Shown in pieces: positions 34,075-42,622 of a stretch of DNA of 55,888 bases; the stretch's first letter is position 1, and the number at the start of each line of letters is the position of its first letter. Under the pieces are notes generated by a model, which saw only the letters and a program-made list of their open reading frames with translations, did not search any database and was not told the DNA's origin. The position numbers were made by a program, and so were the translations under genes. The stretch comes from Thermoplasmata archaeon (lineage in GTDB: Archaea > Thermoplasmatota > Thermoplasmata > Lutacidiplasmatales > UBA184). Location of the stretch: NCBI GenBank assembly GCA_030037815.1, contig JASHPZ010000011.1:1-55888 (forward strand), given 5' to 3'.

Positions 34075-35261
34075 CGGGGCGCGGCGTCCTCGGGCGCGGC
34101 GCTTCGGCGCCAGGCGAACCGGATCAGGAACGGGGCGAGCACGGTCGTCACGACCGTGAGCGCGCCGACGAACGGGAGCACGAAGGCGCTGGTCGCGCCG
34201 ACGTCCGCGCCGCCCTTCGCGACCACGATCGAGAGCTCGCCGCCGCTCGCGGAGAGCGTCAACGCCGTCCGCTTCGCCTCGGCGGCCGAGACCCGCTCCC
34301 GACGGGCCGCGACGTAGGAGGCGAGGAGCTTCACGCCGATCGCGGTCGCGAGGAACGCGGCGATCGGGAGGACGTACTGGGGGAGCAGCCCGACGTTCAT
34401 CAGCGCCCCCATCGAGACGAAGAAGATCGCGCCGAACAGCTCCTTCAACGGGGCCATCAACTCGTGGGCGACCGCCTGCGAGTCCGACTCCGCGACTAAG
34501 ACGCCCGCGAGGAAGGCGCCGGTCGCGACCGAGATGCCGATCAGGCTCGAGAGGAGCGAGAAGGCGAACGCGAGGGCGAGGATCGAGAGCAACAACGTCT
34601 CGCGCGCGCCGGTCGCCCGCAGCCGGTCGATCAAGGGCGAGATCGTGCGGGGACCGAGGACGAGCGCCCCCGCGACGAACGCGAACACGAGGACGAGCGA
34701 GAGGATGATCGCGAGCGGCGCGAGGTGGCCGTTCGCCGCGGTCGACTGGAGGACGCCCAAGAGCGTGACCGTGATGATGTCCTCGACGACCGTGATCCCG
34801 AGGACGAGGCTCGCGTCCGACGCGCGGAGCACCCCGAGCTCCTCCAGCACGCTCGAGACGATGACCGTGCTCGTGACCGAGATGGCGAGCCCGATGAACA
34901 GGCTGTCGTAGACGGAGAACCCGAACGCGCGGCCGACCCCGAACCCCACTCCGAACGTCGCGAGCGACTCCGTGAGCGCGATCACGACCGCCCGCCGCCC
35001 GACCGACCGGAGCCGCGCGAGGGGGTATTCGAGCCCGACCGCGAACAGGAGGAAGACGATCCCCATTTCGGCGAGCGCGCTCAGGATGTCCGGATAGTGG
35101 ATCAGCGCGAACGGCGGCGTGTACGGACCGATGATCATCCCGGCCACGAGGTAGCCGATGACCATCGGCTGCCGGAGCCAGCGGAACAGGAGCGCCATCC
35201 CGAGCGCGACCAGCAGGACGATCGCGAGGTCCTCGACGAACAGCGCCTCTTCGAGGGTCAT
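34071..35261 (-). CDS. CPA2-family cation/proton antiporter (KefB/NapA-like)
   Basis: Integral membrane antiporter of 396 aa with about 12 or 13 helices. Seen: QPMVIGYLVAGMIIGP, FLLFAVGLEYPL, ISVTSTVIVSSVLEELG and the ion-binding stretch GITVVEDIITVTLLG, in which the ED pair replaces the DD or QD of other CPA2 members; then FFVSMGALMNVG. There is no C-terminal TrkA-N domain, so it is not a ligand-gated Kef system. ATG 35261 lies about 28 nt from CCATATGGG (35286-35294), preferred to ATG 35276. Sodium versus potassium specificity cannot be told. Confidence 0.85.
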   Translation of the reverse strand: MTLEEALFVEDLAIVLLVALGMALLFRWLRQPMVIGYLVAGMIIGPYTPPFALIHYPDILSALAEMGIVFLLFAVGLEYPLARLRSVGRRAVVIALTESLATFGVGFGVGRAFGFSVYDSLFIGLAISVTSTVIVSSVLEELGVLRASDASLVLGITVVEDIITVTLLGVLQSTAANGHLAPLAIILSLVLVFAFVAGALVLGPRTISPLIDRLRATGARETLLLSILALAFAFSLLSSLIGISVATGAFLAGVLVAESDSQAVAHELMAPLKELFGAIFFVSMGALMNVGLLPQYVLPIAAFLATAIGVKLLASYVAARRERVSAAEAKRTALTLSASGGELSIVVAKGGADVGATSAFVLPFVGALTVVTTVLAPFLIRFAWRRSAAPEDAAPR

Positions 35262-35366
35262 CGCGCGGCGGGCCATCGCAGTGACCCATATGGGCAGGAG
35301 CCCCCGCGCGTCCCTCGTCGGTCGCGAAAGCGCTTAGACCGAGGGCGGGGTCCCCTCCGCGGTCGC

Positions 35367-35813
35367 ATGCCGCCGCGCACCTGGGACCTCCGCCACTCCT
35401 ACTTCGTGCGCGTCCCTCCGACGCGGTTGTTCGCGGCGATGACGGAGCCGAAGCAGCTCGTGCGCTGGCTGTGCGATATCGCCGAGCTCGAGCCCCGGAA
35501 GGGCGGACGGTATCGACTCGGCTGGACGGACGGCCCGGTGCACGAGGGCCGCGTGGTCGACTTCCTGCGGAACCGATCGCTGCGCCTGTCGTGGGAGTGG
35601 GAAGGCGTTCCGCTCCGCACCACCCGCTTCGGGATGGCGGTCGCCCCGGCGAAGGGTGGGGCGATCGCCACGTTCACCCACTCCGGATTCCCGCGCGAGA
35701 CGCGGTGGGCGGAACTCTACGCCGGCGCCGAGTGGGGATGGACGTACTTCGCGATGAACCTCAAGTCGTTCCTCGAGTCCGGCCGGGACCTGCGGTCGCC
35801 CCGGGACGGCTAG
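35367..35813 (+). CDS. SRPBCC / AHSA1-like START-domain protein
   Basis: 148 aa with the helix-grip fold of activator-of-Hsp90-homologue-1-like proteins: HSYFVRVPPTRLFAAMTEPKQL, then GGRYRLGWTDG, GRVVDFLRNRSLRLSWEW and the final helix WTYFAMNLKSFLESG. These bind small hydrophobic ligands; function here unknown. ATG 35367 begins just before the conserved region and about 32 nt after GCTTAGACC. Stands alone between divergent and convergent neighbours. Confidence 0.78.
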   Translation: MPPRTWDLRHSYFVRVPPTRLFAAMTEPKQLVRWLCDIAELEPRKGGRYRLGWTDGPVHEGRVVDFLRNRSLRLSWEWEGVPLRTTRFGMAVAPAKGGAIATFTHSGFPRETRWAELYAGAEWGWTYFAMNLKSFLESGRDLRSPRDG

Positions 35814-35862
35814 AGTCCCGGGTCGTGTCCGGACGGTCCGGCGCTCCGAGAGGTTCTACCGC

Positions 35863-36699
35863 TCAGCGACGCGCCGTCACCACGACGCACTCGGCGGGCA
35901 GTGCAACGCCCTCGGGCCCGGTCCATCGGCGGAGGTTCTCCCGGGTCCGGCGAAGGACCTCCTCCTGCACGGGAGGGTCCTCCTCGGCCAGCGAGTGGCC
36001 GAGCGGGGTCGCCTTTCGGAGCACGTCGAGATACTGTTCGGCGGAATCGAACCGGAGGGTGGCCTCGACCCGGCGTTCGGCGCCTCCGGAGAAGCCGGCG
36101 CCCTCCAGGAGCGCGACCATCTCGCCCGGCCCGCCCGTTTCGTACGGGGTCGGCAGGTACCCCGTCTCGTCCGGCTCGGCGTACGCGAGCATCGGGCCGA
36201 CCATCGCGTGCAGGAAGGGGACGCGCTCGCCCGGCCCCCAGACGCAGACCGCGACCCGTCCGCCCGGCCGTACGACCCGGAACGCGGCGCGGGCGACCTT
36301 CTCGGGGTCCGTGAAGATCTGGAAACCGAAGCACGAGACCGCCGCGTCAAACGAAGCGTCCGGGAAGGTGAGCTCGGAGCAGTCCATCACCCGGAAGTCA
36401 ACGTGCTCGAGCCGTCGAGCCCGCGCGACCTCCTGGGCGATCGCGACCATCTTCTCGGAGAGGTCGACTCCCGTCACGCGGCCCGTCGGTCCGGTCGACC
36501 GAGCCATCGTCAGCGCCGGTTCGCCCGGCCCCGTGCCCAAGTCCAGGACCCGCTCCCCCGGCTGGACTGACACGCTCCGAACGACCTCCGCACGGAACGG
36601 CTCCAGCCGTTGCATCAGCCCGACGTAGGCGTCCGCGCTCTCGTTCCAGGTCGACCGCGTGTACTCGCGATAGTACTCGTCCGAGTACTTCCAGGGCAT
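35863..36699 (-). CDS. UbiE-type SAM-dependent methyltransferase
   Basis: 278 aa, class I fold. N-terminal TWNESADAYVGLM, motif I VLDLGTGPGEPALTMA, post-I VTGVDLSEKMV, motif II DCSELTFPDASFDAAVSC, motif III VVRPGGRVAVCVWG. The layout resembles menaquinone/ubiquinone or small-molecule methyltransferases; the substrate is unknown, but a quinone role would suit the FixC/ETF system elsewhere in the window (inference). ATG 36699 (MPWKYSDEYY) is preferred to GTG 36714. GTGATACGG near 36757-36765 (complement) may be its promoter. Confidence 0.82.
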   Translation of the reverse strand: MPWKYSDEYYREYTRSTWNESADAYVGLMQRLEPFRAEVVRSVSVQPGERVLDLGTGPGEPALTMARSTGPTGRVTGVDLSEKMVAIAQEVARARRLEHVDFRVMDCSELTFPDASFDAAVSCFGFQIFTDPEKVARAAFRVVRPGGRVAVCVWGPGERVPFLHAMVGPMLAYAEPDETGYLPTPYETGGPGEMVALLEGAGFSGGAERRVEATLRFDSAEQYLDVLRKATPLGHSLAEEDPPVQEEVLRRTRENLRRWTGPEGVALPAECVVVTARR

Positions 36700-36972
36700 C
36701 GGTCGTCTCCCCACACGCGCGGTCCGTCGCCGCGCGCCGGACTCCTCAGGTGCGGGGCCGTATCACATTGTGCGTCCCGCTCCATCCCCCTCCCGATGGA
36801 CCCCGGACCGGTCCTCCTCCGCGCGACGTCCGACCGCGGGTCGCCGCGTCCGGACCGTCCCCTCCCGCGGACGGGATCTCCGCTCCGGACGCTTCGGCGA
36901 GCCTCTTATTCCGCCCGCGCTCTCCCGCCCCGGACGCCAGGTTTCCGAAATGCATCGCGGGTCGTCGCACCG

Positions 36973-37599
36973 ATGACGCAGCCGGTCTACGACGAACGGT
37001 ACGCGCGACCGGGGCTGTACTGGGGCAGCCAGCCCACGCAGCTCGCGCGCGCGCTGGTCCGCATCGCGCGCAAACTCCCGCGTCCGCCGAAGACGCTCGT
37101 CGACCTGGGGTGCGGCGAGGGACGCGACTCGATCTACTTCGCCCGTCACGGATTCCGGGTCGAGGGCGTCGACCTCTCGAGCGTCGGAATCCGGAAGGCG
37201 GAGCTCCGGTCGGCCCGGCTCGGCGCCTCCGTTCGATTCCGCGTGGGGGACATGCGGACCTACCGTCTGGCGCGACGCGTGGACGTCGTCTTTTCGTCGG
37301 GCGCGCTGAACAACCTACCCCGCCGAACCCGCACGGCCCGGTTCGAGCACTTCAAGTCCCGCACGACGCCGGGCGGGATCCACGCGATGAACGCCGACGT
37401 GCTGAAGCCGTACATCCCGCCGTCCTCGATGAATCCCTGCGCCACGCCATTCCGGTCGGGGGAGTTGCTGGGGTACTACTGGGACTGGGAGATCCTGGAT
37501 TCGGGGTCGGGCGAGTTCATCTCCCACGCCGGCGGCGTGCCCCATCGGAAGGCGATGGACGTGGTCATCGCCCGAAAGCCGCCTCCGGCCTCGGCGTGA
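36973..37599 (+). CDS. TehB-like SAM-dependent methyltransferase
   Basis: 208 aa. It begins VYDERYARPGLYWGSQPTQL, a pattern seen in TehB/tellurite-resistance and thiopurine-type methyltransferases; motif I LVDLGCGEGRDSIYFARHG, then VEGVDLSSVGI, and VVFSSGALNNLP in place of motif IV. The target is unknown. ATG 36973 is about 25 nt after GAAATGCAT. An upstream ATG at 36796 would add 59 low-complexity residues and is not supported. The 273-nt stretch before it (36700-36972) shows only promoter-like words and no convincing gene. Confidence 0.78.
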   Translation: MTQPVYDERYARPGLYWGSQPTQLARALVRIARKLPRPPKTLVDLGCGEGRDSIYFARHGFRVEGVDLSSVGIRKAELRSARLGASVRFRVGDMRTYRLARRVDVVFSSGALNNLPRRTRTARFEHFKSRTTPGGIHAMNADVLKPYIPPSSMNPCATPFRSGELLGYYWDWEILDSGSGEFISHAGGVPHRKAMDVVIARKPPPASA

Positions 37600-37719
37600 G
37601 CCCACGTCGGAAGGCCGAGAGGACGCGCGACCGCGCTGCGCGCAAGTCGGAGTCCGTCGGGTGTACCGAATTCCCTCAGACGTCGGAGGAGGGGGACTCG
37701 GTCTCGTCGAGGTAGGGGA

Positions 37720-37825
37720 CGCCCGTGCTGGGATTCGAACCCAGGTCTGAGGCTCCGCAGGCCTCTAGGATAATCCATTGCAGCGAAGGGGGTAGGGTCC
37801 CCCTTCGTAGCTACCCCACACGGGC
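37720..37825 (-). tRNA. tRNA-Arg(GCG) with an insertion (probable intron) in the D-loop
   Basis: Acceptor stem GCCCGTG/CACGGGC with discriminator G, anticodon stem GAGGC/GCCTC around loop CTGCGGA (anticodon GCG, U33 present), a 4-nt variable loop and T-arm CTGGG-TTCGAAT-CCCAG. The D-arm GGGT/ATCC holds AGCT, a 31-nt insertion and then TGGATT with G18G19A20; A20 and C35 are arginine identity elements. Without the insertion the tRNA is 75 nt. CCA is not encoded. A TATA box CTTTTATAG (complement, 37869-37877) is about 48 nt upstream. Confidence 0.88.
37778..37808 (-). other. Probable bulge-helix-bulge intron of tRNA-Arg
   Basis: The 31-nt insertion contains a perfect 9-bp hairpin CGAAGGGGG / CCCCCTTCG with a 6-nt loop. 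The flanks form a 4-bp helix GTAG/CTGC between two 3-nt bulges, CTA and AAT, the geometry cut by archaeal tRNA splicing endonuclease. Cleavage after the second base of each bulge yields the 75-nt tRNA. An alternative register one base over, with TAGC/GCTG, would remove 29 nt. The outer exon helix is weak, so this would be a relaxed motif. Confidence 0.6.
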
Positions 37826-37908
37826 ACCCGCGTTTCGTGGTCCTCGGCTTCGCGCCGAGCCGGGTGCGCTATAAAAGCGGGAGCGCGCCGGGCCGCGACT
37901 CCGCGCCA

Positions 37909-37920
37909 CACTTTATACCG
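37909..37920 (+). promoter_or_regulatory. TATA box of the gatD-gatE operon
   Basis: CACTTTATACC precedes ATG 37960 by about 45 nt, so a leader of about 20 nt is expected. The separate box at 37869-37877 faces the tRNA on the opposite strand. Confidence 0.5.
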
Positions 37921-37959
37921 GCCGGGGCTCCGGAGTCGGCCGAGGTCCTTCCGCAAGCG

Positions 37960-39270
37960 ATGGCGGCCCCGGAGACATCCGACCCGTGGGACCACCTGCG
38001 CGCGCTCCCGATGGGGCGACGCGTCGAGATCTCGGACGGCGCGGGCCACACCTGGACCGGCACCGTGGTTCCCCGGCACGAACTCTCCGGAGACCGGATC
38101 CTCCCGTTGAAGCTGGACAACGGCTACAACATCGGGATCCTGATCGAACCGGGGTTCCGCGTTCGGGAGCTTCCCCCCGCCCCGTCCCCGCCGACGAACG
38201 GCGTCTCCTCCCCGGCGCCGACCCCTTCCGGCACCAGCCCCGTAGTATTGCTGACCACGGGCGGAACGATCGCCTCCCGGGTCGACTACACGACCGGGGG
38301 CGTGCGCCCCGTCCGCGAGGAGCGGGAGATCCTGGCGTTCTACCCCGAGCTCGCCCACTCGGGGCCCGTGCGCATCGTTCCGGTGTTCGACCGCCTGAGC
38401 GAGAACATCGTCCCGGCGGACTGGCCGATCCTGGCCCGTCACGTCGTGGAGTCGTTCGCCGCGGGGGCCCGGGGCGTCGTCGTCGCGCACGGGACCGATA
38501 CGCTCGGGTTCACCGCCGCCGCGCTGGCGTTCCTCCTCCGGGACCTGCCCGGTCCGGTCGTGCTCGTCGGCGCGCAGCGCTCGCCCGACCGACCCTCTTC
38601 GGACGGGTCGAGCAATCTGGACGCGGCGGTGACGCTCGCCCGCGACGGTCGGTTCGGGGAGGTCGTCGTGCTGATGCACGCCGGGCTCTCGGACGACCGG
38701 TTCGCCATCCATCGGGCGACCTGGGTGCGCAAGATGCACTCGAGCCGCCGGGACGCGTTCGAGAGCCGGAACGCTCCCCCGCTCGGGCGGGTCGAGTCCG
38801 GGCGGGTCCACCTCGACCAACCGGCGGCGCCGCCGGCGAGCGGTCCTCCCCGAGTCGACGGGCCGCTCGACGACCGGGCGGTGCTGCTCTGGATGTACCC
38901 GGGCCTCGACCCCACGGTCGCCGACCGGTTCGTCGACGGTCAGCGGGGCGTGGTGCTCGCGGGCACCGGGCTCGGACACACCGCCGCCACCCACCTCGAC
39001 TGGATCCGCCGACGGGTGGCGGCCGGTACGGTGGTGGCGATGACGACCCAGTGCCTCGGCGGGAACGCGGACCCGTACGTCTACGCGACGGGACGGGAGC
39101 TCCTGGAAGCCGGGGTCACGTACCTCGACGACCTGCTGCCCGAAACGGCCTACGTGAAGATGCTCTGGGCGCTCGGACACGCTCCCGAGCCGGACGGGGT
39201 GCGGCGCCTGCTCCGGCAGAGCCTCGCCGGCGAGTTCCTCGACCGTCACCGCCCGGCGGGGGCGGCATGA
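37960..39270 (+). CDS. gatD: Glutamyl-tRNA(Gln) amidotransferase subunit D
   Basis: Asparaginase-like subunit (436 aa) that releases ammonia from glutamine or asparagine for the archaeal GatDE complex, which converts Glu-tRNA(Gln) to Gln-tRNA(Gln). An N-terminal small barrel (GRRVEISDGAGHTWTGTVVP) precedes the amidohydrolase domain with the catalytic Thr in LLTTGGTIASRVDY, the second Thr and Asp in AHGTDTLGFTA and the Lys in WVRKMHSSR. A Pro-rich linker separates the two domains. ATG 37960 is chosen from the promoter position. ATGA overlap with gatE. Confidence 0.95.
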   Translation: MAAPETSDPWDHLRALPMGRRVEISDGAGHTWTGTVVPRHELSGDRILPLKLDNGYNIGILIEPGFRVRELPPAPSPPTNGVSSPAPTPSGTSPVVLLTTGGTIASRVDYTTGGVRPVREEREILAFYPELAHSGPVRIVPVFDRLSENIVPADWPILARHVVESFAAGARGVVVAHGTDTLGFTAAALAFLLRDLPGPVVLVGAQRSPDRPSSDGSSNLDAAVTLARDGRFGEVVVLMHAGLSDDRFAIHRATWVRKMHSSRRDAFESRNAPPLGRVESGRVHLDQPAAPPASGPPRVDGPLDDRAVLLWMYPGLDPTVADRFVDGQRGVVLAGTGLGHTAATHLDWIRRRVAAGTVVAMTTQCLGGNADPYVYATGRELLEAGVTYLDDLLPETAYVKMLWALGHAPEPDGVRRLLRQSLAGEFLDRHRPAGAA

Positions 39271-41141
39271 AGGCGGGACTCGAGGTCCACCAGCAGCTCG
39301 CGACCGGGAAGCTGTTCTGCGCCTGCCCGTCCGAGCTCACCGAGGAGGTCGGCCCGACGTTCGTGCGCCGCCTGCGCGCGACCAGCGGCGAGAACCTCCG
39401 GGTCGACCGCGCCGCCTCGCTCCAGGCGGAGCGGGGCCTTCGCTACCGGTACGAGACGGGGCCGGCGAACTGCCTCGTCGACATGGACGAGGAACCGCCG
39501 CACCCGATGAACGAGGCGGCGCTCGACACCGCGCTCACGCTCGCGGTGCTCCTGGACGCCCGCCCGGTGGACGAGATCGCCGTGATGCGCAAGATCGTGA
39601 TCGACGGGTCGAACACCAGCGGCTTCCAGCGCACCGCGCTCATCGCGATGGGCGGACACCTGGACCTGGCCAGCGGTCGGTCGGTGTCGATCCAATCGAT
39701 CTGCCTCGAGGAGGACGCCGCGCGTCGCATGGGCGAGGAGTCGGGCGAGGTCACCTACCGGCTCGACCGGCTCGGCATCCCCCTCATCGAGATCGCGACC
39801 GGCCCGGACGTGCGCTCGGGCCCCGAGGCGCGGGAGGTCGCGGAGGAGATCGGCGCGCTCTTGCGCGCGACGCGCCGCGTGCGGCGCGGGATCGGCACCA
39901 TCCGCGAAGACCTCAACGTCTCCACGGACGGCGGCCAGCGCATCGAGATCAAGGGCGTGCAGGAGCTCCGGCTCGTACACGAGTACGTGGAGGGGGAGGT
40001 CCGGCGCCAAGAGGTCCTCCTCGCGGTCCGCGAGGCCCTTCGGGCGCGGCAGGCCCACGTCGGAGACCCCGGGGGCGTCGACGTCACCGCACGGTTCAGC
40101 GACATCGTCCAGGGTCCCCTCTCGGCGGCCAGCCGCCACGAAGGCCCGATCCTCGCCCTCGCGCTCCCGGGCTTCGGGGGCCTCCTCCGGTCCGCGCCGG
40201 GATCGGACGAGCGGCTCGGCCGCGAGCTCGCCGACCAGGCCCGCGCCGCCGGCCTGCGCGGGCTCCTCCACTCGGACGAGCTCCCGAACTACGGCGTGAC
40301 CGCCGACCACGTGGCGGCGGTGCGGGCCGACCTCGGTTCCGGTCCGGACGACGCGTTCGCGCTCCTCACCGACCGGTCGCCGGAGCGGGCCCGGGGGGCG
40401 CTCCGTCGTGTCGCCGAACGGGCGGCCGCGGCGCTCGACGGCATCCCCGGCGAGACCCGGGACCCGCTCCCGGACGGACGGACCCGGTACTCGCGGCCCC
40501 TCCCCGGCGGGGACCGGATGTACCCCGAGACCGACGTGCCGCCCATCCCGGTGACCCCGGAACGCATCGCCCGGATCCGGGCCCGACTCCCCGAGCGCCC
40601 GTCGGCGCGGCTCGCGCGCCTCGCGCACGACCACGGGCTCGGGACCGAGGTCGTCCGGCAGGTGGTGTACGGCGACCTCGAGGACCGCTTCGAGGAGTTG
40701 ACCGGCCGCGGCCACTCGCCCGTGCTCGTCGCCCGCCTGCTGACCCAGGAGCTCCCGGCGGCCGCGCCGGACGGAGGGTTCGAACCCTCCCCCGCGACGC
40801 TCGACGCGCTCCTCGGCGCGGCAGAGTCGGGCCGCATCGCGAAGGAGGGGATCCCGACGGTGCTCCGGGGTCTCGCGAACGGCGCTCCGAGCGTCGAAGC
40901 CGCGATCGGAGCCGCGGGTCTCGGCGGATTCACCGCGCAGGACCTGGACGCCGTGGTCGCCCGCGTCGTGGACGCGAACGCGGAACTCGTCCGTCGCCGC
41001 GGGCCGGAGTCGTTCTCGGCGCTGATGGGGGACGTGATGAAGGAAGTGCGCGGCCGGCGCGACGGGCGCGAGGTCGCCGAGGCGTTGCGTCGGGCGATCG
41101 CCCGGGGCGGTCGGGGACCCGACGCGGTCGGAGCCGCGTGA
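39267..41141 (+). CDS. gatE: Glutamyl-tRNA(Gln) amidotransferase subunit E
   Basis: Kinase/transamidase and tRNA-binding subunit of GatDE, 624 aa. The GatB-like cradle domain opens AGLEVHQQLATGKLFCACPS and contains SICLEEDAARR, GIPLIEIATGPDV and GTIREDLNVS; an AspRS-like insert and the C-terminal YqeY-like tail domain (IAKEGIPTVLRGLANG, ALMGDVMKEVRGRRDG) complete it. Archaea-specific. Overlaps gatD by ATGA and the next gene by GTGA, so three genes are coupled. Confidence 0.95.
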   Translation: MKAGLEVHQQLATGKLFCACPSELTEEVGPTFVRRLRATSGENLRVDRAASLQAERGLRYRYETGPANCLVDMDEEPPHPMNEAALDTALTLAVLLDARPVDEIAVMRKIVIDGSNTSGFQRTALIAMGGHLDLASGRSVSIQSICLEEDAARRMGEESGEVTYRLDRLGIPLIEIATGPDVRSGPEAREVAEEIGALLRATRRVRRGIGTIREDLNVSTDGGQRIEIKGVQELRLVHEYVEGEVRRQEVLLAVREALRARQAHVGDPGGVDVTARFSDIVQGPLSAASRHEGPILALALPGFGGLLRSAPGSDERLGRELADQARAAGLRGLLHSDELPNYGVTADHVAAVRADLGSGPDDAFALLTDRSPERARGALRRVAERAAAALDGIPGETRDPLPDGRTRYSRPLPGGDRMYPETDVPPIPVTPERIARIRARLPERPSARLARLAHDHGLGTEVVRQVVYGDLEDRFEELTGRGHSPVLVARLLTQELPAAAPDGGFEPSPATLDALLGAAESGRIAKEGIPTVLRGLANGAPSVEAAIGAAGLGGFTAQDLDAVVARVVDANAELVRRRGPESFSALMGDVMKEVRGRRDGREVAEALRRAIARGGRGPDAVGAA

Positions 41142-41875
41142 CCGAGCGCCGCACCGGCGGGTCCGGGTCGCCCGCGCGCACCCGCTGGCGGGCCGTGGTG
41201 ACCGACGTCGACGGGACGCTGACCGACCGCGACCGACGTCTCGACCCCGGAGCGGTCCGTTGGGTCCGACGGCTCGAAGCCCACGGGATCCCGGTCGTCC
41301 TTGCCACGGGGAACGTGCTCCCGATCGCGCTCGCCCTCTACCGGTCGCTCGGTCTCTCGGGGCCGATCGTCGCCGAGAACGGCGGGATCGTCTACCGGCG
41401 CACGCCGGACCGACGGGACGAGGTCGAGCGGCTCGCCGACGTGCGCGCGGCCCGCGCGGCGTTCCGCACGCTACGCCGCGCGGGACTCCCGGTCCGCCGG
41501 CTGTTCACCGACCGTTGGCGGGAGAGCGAGGTCGCCCTCGAACCGACCGTCTCCGTCCGGGCGATCCGGGCGGCGCTGGGACCGCGCGCGCGCGTCACGG
41601 TCGAGTCGACCGGCTACGCGGTCCACCTGATGGAGCGGGGCGCGGGCAAGCGACGGGGCGTCGAGGCCGCGCTGCGGCCGCTCGGGTTCGGGCTCGGGGA
41701 GTGCGTCGTGCTCGGCGACGGCGACAACGACGTCGGGATGCTGCGCGCCGCCGGCTTCGGAGTCAGCTTCCGGTCGGGAAGCCCCCGCGCGCGCCGGGCC
41801 GCCCGGTACGTCTCCCGGGCCGATTTCGCCGAGGGGTTTGACGAAGGGCTTAAAGCGAGCCACATTCTCGGATGA
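41138..41875 (+). CDS. Phosphoglycolate phosphatase-like HAD hydrolase (Cof/IIB type)
   Basis: 245 aa. HAD motif I TDVDGTLTDRD, motif II ATGN, motif III Lys in GAGKRRGVEA, motif IV VLGDGDNDVGML. The pattern and length match the archaeal phosphoglycolate phosphatase group (TA0175-like). It starts at GTG 41138 overlapping the gatE stop. The link with GatDE is probably only cotranscription. Confidence 0.85.
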   Translation: MTERRTGGSGSPARTRWRAVVTDVDGTLTDRDRRLDPGAVRWVRRLEAHGIPVVLATGNVLPIALALYRSLGLSGPIVAENGGIVYRRTPDRRDEVERLADVRAARAAFRTLRRAGLPVRRLFTDRWRESEVALEPTVSVRAIRAALGPRARVTVESTGYAVHLMERGAGKRRGVEAALRPLGFGLGECVVLGDGDNDVGMLRAAGFGVSFRSGSPRARRAARYVSRADFAEGFDEGLKASHILG

Positions 41876-41900
41876 CCGTTCCCGCCGGGAGGGAACTGCC

Positions 41901-42113
41901 ATGCTGGTCGGCCAGTGCGCGAAGTGCGGCACCCCCGCGACGCTGGGGTGCACCATCTGCGGGCGCACGTTCTGCCGCTCCTGCCTCGACTCCGACGAGC
42001 GCGTCTGCTCGGACTGCCTCGAGATCCAAAAGCACGCGAAGAGCCCGGTCCAGTCGCGGCCCCCGCCGTCCCGGCGGATCCATCGCTCGCCGCCGACGAT
42101 GGCGCGGAACTAG
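41901..42113 (+). CDS. Small zinc-finger protein
   Basis: 70 aa. Residues 6-40 have eight cysteines in pairs: CAKCG, GCTICG, FCRSC, VCSDC, spaced like HIT/B-box-type cross-brace fingers that bind two zinc ions. The tail is basic and Pro-rich. A Shine-Dalgarno-like GGGAGGGA lies 7 to 14 nt before ATG 41901 and CTTAAAG (41850-41856) could be its TATA box, inside the end of the HAD gene. Function unknown; possibly protein or nucleic-acid binding. Its TAG shares a CTAG with the opposing gene. Confidence 0.7.
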   Translation: MLVGQCAKCGTPATLGCTICGRTFCRSCLDSDERVCSDCLEIQKHAKSPVQSRPPPSRRIHRSPPTMARN

Positions 42114-42448
42114 CGCGCCGGCGTCTCGCCCGAATAGTCGTAGCCGGGCAGGACGGTAGGCCCCCGCGCCGACTCGCGCCCGATCAGCAGCAGCACGACC
42201 CCGAACGCTCCCGTGAACAGCCCGAACGCGAACGTCGCCCAGGCGAACGGACCCAGCGTGCTCGTGATGCGGGCCACGCGGATCGACATCCCGCCGCTCC
42301 CCGCGAGGTAGTGCAGCACGACGTTCGCGAGGACGCCGAATCCCCATCCGAGTACGACAAGGAGCCCGCCCGCGACGAAGTAGCCCGCGCGTTCGTCCCC
42401 CTTCGGGTCGAACGGCGGAACCGCCGGCGTCTCGTGGACGTCCACCAC
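42110..42448 (-). CDS. Two-TM membrane protein of unknown function
   Basis: 112 aa with two long hydrophobic helices (about residues 23-48 and 65-90) and a hydrophilic N-terminus (FDPKGDERAGYFVAGG). No recognised domain. GTG 42448 is 26 nt from a clear TATA box CTATATCG (42471-42478), a leaderless fit. Confidence 0.6.
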   Translation of the reverse strand: MVDVHETPAVPPFDPKGDERAGYFVAGGLLVVLGWGFGVLANVVLHYLAGSGGMSIRVARITSTLGPFAWATFAFGLFTGAFGVVLLLIGRESARGPTVLPGYDYSGETPAR

Positions 42449-42571
42449 GACCGGCCCACCCGGGTCCCCGCTATATCGTTGGGGGCGCGGGCCGGTCCGG
42501 TTCCGCGTCGGACCACCGGTCGGGGCGGCGGGGTCCCCGATCGACCCCCCCTTCCGAGGAAGCGGTGCGTT

Positions 42572-42602
42572 GCTTATTTATACTAATGTAAACTTACTAA
42601 TT
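42572..42602 (+). promoter_or_regulatory. Hsp20 promoter with direct and inverted repeats
   Basis: TATTTATAC (42574-42582) is a strong TATA box. Just behind it lie two copies of TACTAAT starting 14 nt apart (42581 and 42595), and between them GTAAACTTAC, an imperfect palindrome. The repeats cover the predicted transcription start near 42603, as expected for a repressor operator. Shine-Dalgarno-like GGTGG precedes ATG 42623. Confidence 0.55.
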
Positions 42603-42622
42603 CTGTACACCCACGGTGGTCC

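Noticed and set aside
36796-36972. An N-terminal extension of the TehB-like gene from ATG 36796
   Set aside because: The extra 59 residues are Arg/Pro/Ser-rich and unlike any methyltransferase start; ATG 36973 begins right at the conserved region.
37986-41141. An apparent gatD-gatE fusion frame
   Set aside because: The part before 39267 is out of frame with the real GatD protein; GatD and GatE are separate genes overlapping by 4 nt.
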